Positions 47,492-60,000 of a stretch of DNA of 64,000 nucleotides are shown here, piece after piece. This stretch comes from Ipomoea triloba (lineage: Eukaryota > Streptophyta > Magnoliopsida > Solanales > Convolvulaceae), in contig NC_044917.1 in NCBI RefSeq assembly GCF_003576645.1, positions 1,834,841 through 1,898,840 on the forward strand, in the 5' to 3' direction. The notes beneath the pieces were generated by a model, which ran no database searches, was not told the DNA's origin, and saw nothing but the letters and a program-made list of their open reading frames with translations. The position numbers and the translations under genes were made by a program. Each line of letters begins with the position of its first letter. The first letter of the stretch is position 1.

Positions 47492-50400
47492 GATTGATAG
47501 ATGATGCTTTTTGATACAGACAAATGTGGTTGGGAGATTGTGATGATCGAATCGTTGAGTGTTCAATTCTGAGACGGAAGAGGTGTATATATAGAGAGGA
47601 GGCGGGGAGGGGGGAATGAAGCATGCAAAACCATGTATGTATAGGATATGGACTCTGGTATTTAGGATTTTGTATTCTAATCATACTAGAATTCTTTCTC
47701 CGATCAATCTATGACACTCCAATTTAATTTTGTGAGTACTATTGATTCTGTTATAATGTAGTATCTATTCATAACTATTTTTTTAACCTATGAAACACTC
47801 ACTCCCTTTTATATGTCATCCCTTTCATATGAGAGTGCAACCAGGTGTCACGGTCTTAGTAATATGCAATTTAATTAGTTCATCATTAAAAGTGATATTT
47901 GACGTTGTGATTATTATAATTCTTATATTTTTATTGTTCTGGCCAAATTAAACATATTCCTTGTGTTAAAGATCTTGTGGTCAAGCGGCATGAAGTAACT
48001 CTTCTAAATGTAAGGTAATGGGCGAGCCCCAGGGGCGTAGGCTTGAGTAGAGTGTGATAACTTTTAGCTGATTGGGTTGAGTAGCCTTTTGAATTTTAAT
48101 ATTTGGAGTTACAAAAATCTTATTAATCAAACACGTATATTGATTTTTTTAACCAAATCAAATAACTAATAGTGATCAAATAAACCAAAATTGACTGATA
48201 GGTTGATTATTTATCAAACAAGGCCTATATAATAACACTCTATATATAAATATTAGGAATAGATGTGTAGGGAAGACTTACGAGAAGTCAATGTATTGTC
48301 ATGGGAGCATAAAAGTATAGAATACATTTATTTATTCGATGAATTTGTGAAAGCTTATGCTGTCTTTTCGATCATTTCACAATCCTAAATATAAGTAAAT
48401 GCAGGTTTCATATTCTTTGCTTAAACAGGGAATCAAGGTGGAAGACAGCAAGACAATTGGAGATTCGATACTGATGTTTATTTGGCATAAAACGTGGAGT
48501 GTTATTACTTCTAGAGATGTTTGATTTAGAGAATGTTAGATTGTCTCGAGGAATGTTAAATTATTAGAAATATTAAATTATTTTATTTAGTTTAAAATTG
48601 ATATATGTAAATAAAATAATGATAAAATATAGAAGTAAATGACAAAATTAGTAATAAGAGAAGGTAATGTAAGGATACCTACAAAATGAGAGTGTATCTT
48701 ACATCCTCACTTTCACATCCCTTACAATAGCGCGCTAAAAAGTCTAAAAATATTATGTGGATGTTATGTTACATTCTATGGAGAAATTACATAATCTGAA
48801 CAAAACATGATAATCTTATATTCCGAAATAAGTATAACCTTAACTATCCGATATAACTTAAACTAAACACCCCATTAAAGTTAACTAAATTAATAGCATT
48901 TTCCATATAGACATAACCAACATTTACTTAATTAGTAGAGTCGGCATTCCGTCAAAGCAAGCCTGCAGGGTGGGGCCCATCAAAGCTGGCCCCCAATTTG
49001 GTGAGCCATTAAATTCAGAGTTCGTTGCAATTTTTTTGTGGGATGGAACGAGATAAGTCCGTTTTGACGGCTCTAATAATCAGGCTATTTGAATTATATA
49101 TATGATTATACATAAGAATATTTTTTTTACCAAAAAAAGTTATAATTAGGTTATTGGAATTACGATTGTACATGGCAAAATTAGTGGTTCTAATTTAACT
49201 TTTTTTTAAAAAGTATATATTGATAGTCTCGATTTAAGGAATAAATAAGATATTTGAATTAGGAAGATATAGGACAAGATTGGTCATTCTAAATTTAACT
49301 CTCTTTTTTTTTTGAAAATATTTATTGATCTTCCTGCTTTGAGATAGTATGCTATGGTCCTTTGTCGGCGCAACAAACCTTTATGTAAATCAAAGAGTTG
49401 ACAATATTCGCGCAAAAAATACTTCCGTGCTAGTTGTTGATGTTATCACGAGCAAGGATGATATGGCCTATGGCCCAATATCTGACACAATACTTTTTAT
49501 GTCGGTCTATGTAATTTTAGATGCTATCGTAGTTAATAAGAATGTAATGTACAATATACAAGCATAAAGGTCCAATTAATTATAAATATTGTCCATAATT
49601 CACACATTGATTGCTACAATTTATTGTACATGTGATTTATAGATATTATAAAATTAATGTATAACACATTACACAATATCATGACAACTGTTAAAATCGA
49701 TACTCTATAAACAATTATAAAATACGAAACACGACACGAACATTTTTCCGCGCCGAGCATTGTTGCGTTCCTTGTTAGCAAATGATGGCGCGTCACAACA
49801 TCTACTACTGTACAAAAAGCTACTTTCCTGTGTAACATGTGAATCTTCAAATGTTCTAACACAGTCTTCACACAATGCACATGAATTGCACATCCTAATG
49901 AAGAGCGTCAGTAATCTATTATAAAATTAATTTCATACATTTTTTACTAATATAAAGTCATACAATTGTAATACGGAGTAAAATATAGGCAAGTTGCAGA
50001 ACTGCCGACCAACAAAAGTGGTCGTGCTATGAATAACCAGAGTTTGGTCGGTCATTGCATACAACTCCAATTTTTTACGCTCGATTTATCATTATCATTG
50101 TATATGGACATTTTAGTATTTACATTTATTGTTTTTACCATTATAACTCAACCAATCAATGGAATCAATATTCTACCAAACGGGGTCTTGACAAAATTTT
50201 TTTCTACCAACCAAAGAATGGAATCAATATTCTTGACAACTTCTTTTCCATGGAATTTCAATTCAATTTTCCCTCCAATATTTGTCGTGAACCAAACGGG
50301 GTCTTAAACGATTTCTACATTTGCATTAGTTTAAACTTTCGTCAAAATAAAAAAAATAAATTGACCATCAAACTACATGCAAACGTGTATTGCAATTTGA

Positions 50401-52325
50401 CCATCCAACTAAAAAATTACAATTGACTCTTTGAAGGACCCAAAATCATTAAAATAAATCAAAATTGACATGTTATAATGGTTATGATGTGATGGTTAAT
50501 TAATTTTGGATTTATTTTAATTACTTTTAAAAAAAAACAATTATTGAAAAACCCAACCCCCTCCTCACCTTTGTCTCCGTCAATAATAAAAAGAACATGT
50601 TAATTTTGGTTTAATTGAACGAGTTTAGATTGTTCAACTCATTTAGAAGTTTTTAAAATTTGATAGTGCAATTATAAATTTTCACTTTTGTGTATAATTT
50701 GGTGGGTCTACTCATGTTTAAGTGATTGTCAATCTTGTATTTATACATGACTCAAATTATTTATTTAAGATAACATCTACACACTGGCGATTCGTAAAAT
50801 TTTTTAACAACATATCATCTATATAGTCACATGGTGGGATTAAGTCCATTGCATTTTTTTTTGTCCATTGCACAAGGATAAGATTATCCACTCCAACTGT
50901 AAGGATTCAGGAAGTCTACTCACGACTTGCACGTTTTCAATGCCCAAATATGCAAAGGTAACAATTTCTTTAAATTCTGCCCCACACTAATAATTTGAAA
51001 GTGTATGTCACATGGCCCACTCAAATTAAGCTAACGTGGTCCAACATTCCACCGTAATAATTTGCAACATACACCCAAAAGAAGTAGATGTATGAATAGA
51101 CCAAGATTTTCGTACTAAAAAAAATTAAAAGTTTAAATTATATTAACACTTTTGGTTGAGTACACCATATCATAAAGTCATTTTAATATAATTTACATCT
51201 TTTATATGATTTGTAAACTATTATATAAAAAATAAGATTTATCTTGTTTTCCTCGTCACGAAATAATAATAATAATAATAATAATATACGGAGTACAACA
51301 TTAAAAATAAATAAAAGATTTTGTGAGAATCAATATTATATTGCTGTAATTTTATTTTTATACCACGTGTTGTTATGCCAATTCTAAAAGATTTTTATAT
51401 ATATTTTAAAATATATTGTCCAATACACATAATCTCTCCTGTACCAAATATTCTCCATGTTATTTCCCCCCATTATAAAGGTGAATAAATTTTATTTTAG
51501 ATTATTTTTGACAAATAAATATTTTTTAATCTAAAGGTAATTGGTCACGAGGCCGGTGTCACAAATTGCAATACCAATATTTTATTTTTGATAAATAATA
51601 TTAAAAATATACTAATTGTCTATTGTCTATTTGAATTACATGTAATTAATAGGAAGTTTTTAAACTTAAGACGGAATCTGTGTTGTCAAGCGCTCATCGT
51701 TAAGCAAATATATTGGGCGCAATGACTGGATGGCTACAAGTTAAGGCATTTGTAAGTTGATGTTTATGTCATTAATTACTATTAAATGGCATTATACAAA
51801 TTGTTTTTGTTGCATTTTTGCAACCTCATACTTAATTGCTTGTAATTTATGTATCAATGACAATGTGAGAATATGAAATTACAACATCCTGATATAACTA
51901 GGTGTGATATTGCCGAGAATCTTATAATTCAGTGGTACTAAATTACTTCTTTGTGTGGAAGGTTATGGTTTTAATTTATAATATAAATTATAAAATATGG
52001 ACCACGAATTAAGACGACCATGCTATTAGTTTTTTGAGTACATAGAATAGAATTAGTGATTAATATTCAATTTTGGACGCATCTAACATTGCAAAAATTG
52101 GTAACATATTATACTCACACATACCAATTAAGTTGCCTACGTCACCACCATTTTCACTTTTCTTTGCCATTAAATATCACTCTCACTCCCATCCCTCAAC
52201 CTCCATTTTCAAAACTACACGCTATGTTCTATTCCCTGCTCTCTCTCTCTTTCTCTCTCTCTATATCTCTCGATCTCTTCTTCTTCTTCAAGGCGGAGTG
52301 AGTAACATCCAATTCGGTGTTGAGA
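47492..52325. other. Intergenic region with dispersed repeats
   Basis: The first 150 bases are the LEA copy 2 promoter and leader. A reverse SINE (about 47748-47880) shares its tail with another at 62340. TAA/ATA repeats lie near 51265-51287. ORFs at 49349-49567, 49614-49893 and 50029-50426 have no recognisable domain. The last 60 bases are a CT-rich leader (TCTCTCTCTTTCTCTCTC) of the FLZ gene. Confidence 0.45.
47748..47880 (-). mobile_element. SINE-like element, reverse orientation
   Basis: Shares a tail block (CTGTTATAATGTA, TTCATAACTA, TTTTTAACCTA) with the repeat at 62340-62490. Read on the minus strand it starts ATTACTAAGACCGTGACACC, resembling a pol III A-box region. Target duplications were not resolved. 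Confidence 0.45.
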
Positions 52326-52629
52326 ATGGGTTGGATTCCATTGAGATTCAACCAAGAACCTGCAAACAGATCAAAATCTGCAGTTAATGTCTCCCATGGC
52401 GGTGTTGTCGGTTTGAGAATTCTTACCCATCATCTTCCTCAAGGAGATGATCATCTTCTCCTTTTGTCTGCATTGAATCTCAGAAAACCTAGAGCTCTGC
52501 AACAACCTTGCTTTCTTAAATGGTGTTGTCTCTGCAGAAGAGCTCTCCGCCTCGATAAAGAAGTCTACATGTACAGGTAAACCTGAAATTTTGTCTTAAC
52601 TAAAAATCTAAGCTTATAGTTGGATTGCG

Positions 52630-52675
<46 letters not shown>

Positions 52676-53044
52676 GACAGATTACTTTTGATTGATATTA
52701 AATTAAAGTACGTGCTTCATCTCAACTAAAAGTCTAAACTGATGAGAGTATGTCTTGTTTTTTGGGATTGTGTTGTGTTTGTGTGTTCTGAAGTGGACGG
52801 TTGTGGTTAGTGCAGGGGTGATCAAGGGTTCTGCAGCGTGGAGTGCAGAAACCGGCAGATTCTTATGGATGAGAGGAAAGAGATAGAGATTGCTACTAAA
52901 AACAGACTGGCTTCTCTCCGGCACCGCCGTGACGGCGGCGGCCGCCGGTGCGACGCCAGTGCTTTGTTAGACGAGTACCGACACCGGAGCAAGACGACGT
53001 TGTCGCCGTGTCCGAATCGCCGAGCTATTTTCACTCTCTCGTAG
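52326..53044 (+). CDS. FCS-like zinc finger (FLZ) protein
   Basis: Two exons, 52326-52576 and 52816-53044, give 159 residues. The FLZ domain (Pfam zf-FLZ, formerly DUF581) spans about residues 61-105. It has CFLKWCCLCRRAL with the first Cys pair, then VYMYRGDQGFCSVECRNRQI with the FCS-x2-C pair, and closes with a basic helix. FLZ proteins are plant-specific adaptors that bind the SnRK1 energy-sensing kinase. The C-terminal tail is Arg-rich, without a known domain. An in-frame TGA at 52299-52301 rules out an upstream start, so the first ATG is 52326. The intron contains a long AT microsatellite (about 52636-52672), and the leader is CT-rich. The intron splits an Arg codon within the zinc finger, as is common in this family. 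Confidence 0.93.
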
Positions 53045-53978
53045 ACTGTAACCCGTCCGGCGTGGAGAGATCCGAAAGCGAATGTTTCTTACTTTTTGTT
53101 TGTTTTTTGTTTTTGTTTTCCCCCTTTTTCTTTGTGGGGTAATTTTTTACATTTCCTTTCTTGAAACCCTTGCCAACTCAAAGGGAATATAATTGTTGTA
53201 GCATATAATATAGAGCGAATATTACTAGTGAATCTTGGACAATATTTTTTGTTGGAGTTATAATGTTATAGGCACGTGGACGGATCAAGTGACACAAATT
53301 TCAATCCTACCTATGGTCAAGAAAAAAAAAAAAAAAACCGACCAACCAAAAAATCGATGATTGAAATCGAACCATCCGAAGTTCTGAATATTTTGATTTT
53401 CGGTTATTAAGGTAAAAAACAGTTATATCTTTTTTAAAGAGAAAATCAAAATTTAATCTAAGTTAAAGAAAAAAAAATCTATCCCGTCCAATTTACATTT
53501 TACATAGTCTATCACATCAATTTTAATCATTTATTTGATTGCACGACATTTGTTAACCATATAATGTATAAATATAGTTTATTTATATCTTACTAAACTA
53601 CTATTGTACTAGCGGACATTGATTTTAATTGATTATAAATACTTAGATATTACTGTTTTCTATAATAATATTGTCCTTTAGCATTAGTAATAAATAAAAC
53701 AAATTTAGTTATTTTATTAAAAAAGGGGCTTATATTTAATCGATCGAAAATCGTCAATTTAAGTTATATCAACTATGAAGTTTGATTGACTGGTTACGAA
53801 GGTTTGGTTAAAATTTCGGTTATTAACCGAAAATCGATCGATACTCACTCCTAATTGTACCTATAACACAAAGTCATTCTAATTCAGTTTATTCCTTTAT
53901 GTAATTTGCGAGTCATTATACAGTCAAATTTACTCAAAATACACCATCGTATAATAATGCGAATTTTTCTCTTCATCA

Positions 53979-54018
<40 letters not shown>

Positions 54019-57000
54019 TCAAATTTGGATTCATCTATCACTTGAACTTGATCTCACCTCTATAATAACTAACTCGAATTCAAACTTTCACAGAACAAAA
54101 CACTAGTAAATTAACTGAATCATATAATTCCCCTACATGCAAATGCAAGTCTACTTACTTATTTATTTATTTATTGTTATTGATTCAATAGCTTTTTTTT
54201 TTTTTTTTTTTTTGTCTCTTCTTGATGGGATTCTAATTTATTTTCAAGATATCAATTTTAATTAATAAATAATAATAAATTTGTAAAAAATACCATTGTA
54301 TAAAATAGGATAGAGAGAGAAATATTTAAGATGTATAATATAAAGTTGCTTTTGAAATTTGGGTTGATTTAAACATATTATTCCTCTTCACAAAATTGGT
54401 TGAATCTAATTTTATGAGAGTGACTCAAAAAAGAAAAAGAAAGAAAGAAAGAAAAAATACTCCATGTACAATAATAAAAGTAGGTGAATAATTGAATATT
54501 ATTTTTTGAAAAATTATTCGATAAAAGCATCACACCTTGTTTTCAAAAGAGTATTGCTACATGTTCTTCATAAAATTTTCATTACGATGACATGGTACTA
54601 TATGATTGGATCCTTTGGTATTTAATCACGACTATGTGAGGTTAATTAATTCATGATAAATCTATGAGTATCACTATTAGTTTTTTTGATAGACTTCATC
54701 TTTTAAGAATAAACATAGTCTAATGTTTGAAAATTTACTATTATTTTTATTTTAATTTTTTAACTTAAGTTATTACATTTATCAATTTAAAATAATTAAT
54801 AGTTTTAAAAAGTTGTAACAAAATTCAGTCATCTTGTAAAATATTTTTTAGAAAAATAGCAAAATAGCATAGTAAGTAACTATTTTGTGGTACAAATAAA
54901 TATGAGGTCCACTTCCGATTTAAGTAGAGTCAAAATAGATTTAGGCTATTCGTAGTAAGACGAAGAGATTGATATATTATAGGAAAAAGTGTCAAATAGG
55001 CCACTGAACTTATCGCTTTTGTGCAATTGGACCATTGAACTTAAAAAGTGTGCAATCTAACCGTCAAACAAACAAAATTTGTGCAATTGGACCATTTTTA
55101 CAAATTTTTTTAATTCAATTTGAGTTTAAAACATTTCAATATTGACTCCCAACTAGTATGGTAGAAGAAAATGACACTCTTAATACATATATGTTAGTAA
55201 TATAATTGGATTTTACCAGAAAAATTTTGTAAAAATGGTTTAATTGCACAAATTTTGCTTGTTTGATGGTTGAATTGCACACTTTTTAAGTTCAATGGCC
55301 CAATTGTACAAAAGCGATAAGTTCAGTGGCCTATTTGACACTTTTTCCTATATTATACTCTCAAAATGAGTAATAGGTGAATAAAAAATTGGTTATGAAA
55401 CTATGTTTATTGAGTTATAAATGCTTATAAATAGCATTTTTCCAACATTGAAAATACAATGTAGATACTTCTTTTTAAAATTCCCATATTGAAAAATATT
55501 TTATTACGGAGTACTCCGTATTATTTATATTATTTATCTTATTGAGAAGTGGAAATTGAAAAATTGTATAGCAGTAAAAGCTAAAGTAGAAGGATGGTAA
55601 ATAGTTAAATACTCCGTAGTAAGTAACGAAGTCGAGTCGTCGAGAGTAAAATTCCAAATATCCACGTAAGCAGAGAACACGCGCCAGCGCTTGAGGCTGA
55701 CATTCTTGAAAGAAGCTCATCGATGATGAGGATGGAGTGAGCAAAGCGGAAGAACCCCAAGTCTTGAAATTGGAAAAAGACTGCGTTTTTACAATTTCCG
55801 GATCTGTGGGCACCCCATTAAGCTTCATGATTTTTATTAATTGTTTTTTCCCTGTCGAATTGCTGAATCCAATCATTTCTCAAATTTAATTCTGTCAGCT
55901 GGATTGTCTATTGTCTATTAAATTCGAATTCTACGATCATGATGATCATCCACTCGCACATACGTGGAAAAAGCCCAGAGATTTCTGGGTGTCTTACCCG
56001 GATTTTGGTTTACACTCGTACTACATTCGTTCTTGTTTTCCGAATAGAACAGACTGTAAAAGTGGATGATAAAAGGAATTATAATAATAGTAATTGGTTT
56101 TACTTTTTATTTTTTCCTCGCGTTTGTTTGGGTTCGTGTTTTTGATGTGTTAATGTTTGACTCTGTGGCGTGTATGGGTAATGTAATTGTCACTGCTCCA
56201 AAGCTGACACAGCCTCCCAAGTTATTCGTAGGAGTAGAAAAGATTTATATTTATATTTTCGTTTTTTGTTTTTTAATATTGAGTACTCTTTTTGGGGTAT
56301 TTGATTTTAACGGTTGTTGATTGTGAATTTTATTATCACAACTAAGAGATGGATAGATATATGTGAAAGAAAGATTCTTAAATCACCGTTTTTTTGTTCT
56401 TTTCTTTTCTATTTTCCTTTTTTCCACATTGATTGGATGGATGGGTGGATGGATGGTTAGATTTTTAAGAATAGGGTATTAGGGTTTCTTTCATTCCTTA
56501 CTCGTACGCATTCTTTTTGTGGATTTGGAGCTTCCAAGTGACGTGGACCCTCGATCGTTGTTGATTTCTCCTTTTGGGTTCTTCGGATTCCTCTGTTTGC
56601 TCATCTGGGTCGGTGAGTTTATGTGCTTTTCACCTCCTGACTTGTTTGATTTTGCTTGTTTTTGTTCGATTTCCTCCTGTGCGTTTGGGAATTTTCCTTA
56701 TTTTGCTTGCCTCTGAGGTTATACACTTGTACTGTTCTGGGTTAACGGAGCAATTTGTTCATTGTGTTCTTCTTGTTAGATTAGGGTTTTACTATGGTTT
56801 CTGAAGCCTTTTGTTATCTTTACTTCTGCTTCAGGAGTTGAAGGGAGTTGGGGTGGCATGGTGATTGGTTATGCAAGCCCAGGATTCTATATTGGGTTTG
56901 AGTAGCTTTGGAGTGTTTGATGTAGCAAAATTTGCAGATTTCTGTACTCTCACATCATAAAGTGAGGAGCTTGATTGGTTCTGTAGTTCAAACAAGTTGG

Positions 57001-57021
57001 CAGTCAGGAGACAACATCCTG
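53045..57021. other. Intergenic region and leader of the ARID4-like gene
   Basis: Holds an AT/AC microsatellite at about 53981-54018, a poly(T) at 54192-54213, and the long inverted-repeat element at 54978-55352. DNA after about 55600 becomes less AT-rich and may include the promoter and leader of the ARID4-like gene. An acceptor-like TTCTGCTTCAG near 56825-56835 hints at a leader intron. No other gene supported. Confidence 0.45.
54978..55352. mobile_element. Long-inverted-repeat MITE (near-perfect hairpin)
   Basis: The left arm (54978 to about 55108) begins TATAGGAAAAAGTGTCAAAT and the right arm (about 55225-55352) is its reverse complement, with few mismatches over about 130 bases and roughly 115 bases of loop. 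Each arm also contains two direct copies of GTGCAATTGGACCAT. No ORF. Confidence 0.85.
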
Positions 57022-60000
57022 ATGTCTGTTCAAGGGACTTCCAAACATAGTTGCAGTCTCCTTGCAGTTGTGTGTGGTAGAGCTGCTGAAAATATATACA
57101 AGCAAGATGTTGCAGATGATAGGCCAGGATATCCCGATTCGGAGATAGCATCATCTGGTCGTTTGGAGGTGTGAATTTATTTATTTATTTATTTTGAATT
57201 ACCGTGTTTGGATTTGTAGGTTTCAGTGTTGAGATGAGTTTGTATTAACAAATTGTTTGAATATATAGTTATCTTGCTAAGAATAGTTTTTTGCTAAGTG
57301 CAGGTTCAACTTCTAAAAAACCCAAGGGCAGATGAATTTCGTAAGGCTCTGGATACAGTGAAGCCAAACATAGTCTTTTTGCAAGGAGAGCAGCTTCCGA
57401 ACGATGAATTTAGTTCACTAGTATGGGAAGGTTTTAACTTGTCTTCTGAAGAAGCCGTTTCTGGGCTTTCAAGTGCCAGATCACTAACCACAGTATGTTA
57501 CTCCATTCCTCCTTCCTTCCTTTCCGATAACTGTTTGTATGTTTACCTACTCTCAGAGATTTCCTTTACCCCCCTTGCAAGCAGAACGTTTCTTGATGGA
57601 ACATTGTATTAAATAGATTCTAAAAGTAGTTTAAGAATTTATTTTTTTAGTACCAAGGTTTAATATAATGCCTTTTAAAATATTTGCTGTATGGTCTATT
57701 TCAATGTCCTTCTAAAATGTATAGTGTAGTTTTATGATTCTGGGGTGCTTTCCGTCGTGCATTATCTTTTGGTACTTCGTTATGTGGGTACTTAGATAGA
57801 ATGTATGTTTGCTCCTATGCTCTATTATCAACTTACTGGATCAATGTTATGCTTTTTTGCTTTATATTTTTCTTGATCTTCTTACTCTCCCCAGTTTTCC
57901 CGAGGCTATTTGATTGCATGTGGATTACAGGGCAGAACTTTCTTGTTTCTGTGTTATTATGAGTGTCCAGGACTCCAGGAACAGAAATAATTTGATATAA
58001 ATCATGATTCCTTGGGTATTTCTATCGTTTTATCAGTTTCATAGTCACTGTTTTCCTAGTTCTTGATTTTATTGCATATTAAAAACTCATCCAGGTTTAC
58101 TTGGAGATCCCAGAAGGAGAAGAATTGGCCGAGGCTCTTCAGTCCAAGGTAACTAACAATCATTATTCAGACGGGAATATGTGGAGCAGTGATTAAGATC
58201 AAGCAAACTGCTTAGTTTATAACCATATATGGTTTTTCTGTTGATTCATTTGCTATATAAATGTTTGCAGGGAATTCCATATGTGATATATTGGAAGAAG
58301 AGGTTTTCCCATTATGCTGCCTGCCATTTTCGCCATGCAATGTTCTCAGTTCTTAAGAGGTAATCTTGCATTCTTGCATAAATTTTAAAAAATTCAGGGT
58401 AAGTGGCATAAATTCTTTATGCCATTTCTCTGGGCAGTTCTTTGCACGATTATTGGCCCTATTATTGTCCTCTACTAATTGTTTTTTAAACTCTTTTGTT
58501 TACTGCAGTTCATCTTGTCACACTTGGGATGCTTTCCAACTAGCACATGCTTCATATATGCTCTATTGCGCTCTCCCGGATAACAGCCAAACGGTTAGTG
58601 GTAAGGTGGTCCCTCATATTCTTGGAGACCCTCCAAAGATCGATGTTCCTCTGCCAGAGCTAGTCGGTGAAGATGAAGAAGAAGGCTCCTCTGAAGCTCT
58701 TCCTGCCATTAAGATCTACGACGATGATGTGACCATGAGGTTTCTTGTTTGTGGAATGCCACGCTCATTGGTAAGAGGAATAGACAGTTTTTCTTGTTTC
58801 CCTTTTTCACTATCTATTACTTTGACTGTGAATTCATTGTTTCGGTGTAGAACTTATTTGTTCACGAAGTGGATTATTTTCTTCAGGATACTTGTCTATT
58901 GGAATCTCTTGAGGATGGCCTTAATGCCATTTTAAGCATAGAGGTGAGTATAAAAAATAGTATATGTTTTGCGTTATCAAGATTCTTATTTACCATTTAC
59001 GGAAGAAGGGATAAGAATTCCAAAAGACGCTGATCCCAGTTTGTCAAATCAAATTGTGCTTACAATAAAGGGAAAGTGTAATAATTTATATGGAAAAATG
59101 TCACATGATTGAACATTCATTAGTCTCCTGCCATTGTTGGCAGGTGGGCCATAAGAAAACAAATAAAAAAGGTTAATGTGCGTAGTATCTCTTAAATAAA
59201 CGGGGAAGAATGAATCTCGCAATTGATTTTGTTACTGAACCTATTTTTATTTGTTGATTTTTTCTGTTTACAGATGCGGGGGAGCAAACTCCATAATCGT
59301 GTCAGGTATATTCCGTCAAACTATTCTTATTTTTATTTTTTCCTTAGAGGTCCATGGAAAGTTGGGTTATCCATTCTGAAATTTTTGTTTGAATGAATAT
59401 CCAAGTTTTTTCATCAACTTGGTCTTCGTGATTCTTTTGCTTCTCCGACTTATGGGAACTTCTTTTATCCATGTTGGATCCGAATATCCTTCTTTCCTGC
59501 TATTAAATTTTTTATTTCATATTTCAAAATGTAAAGAGGGAAAGGGGGATTTAGTTGTTGCGTTTGGTGGTTTCTACTTTCTAGGCATCAAATTCACTAA
59601 TCTTTTCTCCTTCATCTAATGAGATGAGAATTGAGAACATAATGATGTGTTAGTCCAAAAAATGGTCAAATCCCGTTAACTGCTACTAAACTATACCTCT
59701 ATACAGTGCCCTTCCACCACCACTCGAGGCAAGTACATTTTCTCGTGGAGTGGTGACCATGCGATGTGATCTATCGACTACTAGTTCAGCTCATATCTCG
59801 CTTCTGGTGTCAGGCAGTGCTCAAACATGCTTTGATGATCAGGTAACGCCAGCACAATTTACTTATCAAAAAAAAAAATTCTTATACAAAAAACTAAAAA
59901 AATCAACAATATTATCATTTCATTATTCATGTTCTCTCATATCCTAGTTATAGGTAGTGTGTATGATGAATTTTTCTTAATCTGCTTTGGGAACATATTC

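Noticed and set aside
48000..48060. Possible SINE or tRNA-like segment (GTGGTCAAGCGGCATG)
   Set aside because: Only an A-box-like piece is visible; no B-box at proper spacing, tail or duplication was found.
49349..49893. ORFs on both strands at 49349-49567 and 49614-49893
   Set aside because: Short, no family resemblance, no splice partners; the Cys residues of the minus-strand frame do not follow a known zinc-finger spacing.
55475..55876. Minus-strand ORF of 133 codons upstream of the ARID4-like gene
   Set aside because: No recognisable domain, Ser-rich then AT-biased C-terminus. More likely promoter or leader DNA of the plus-strand gene, though a divergent gene is not fully excluded.
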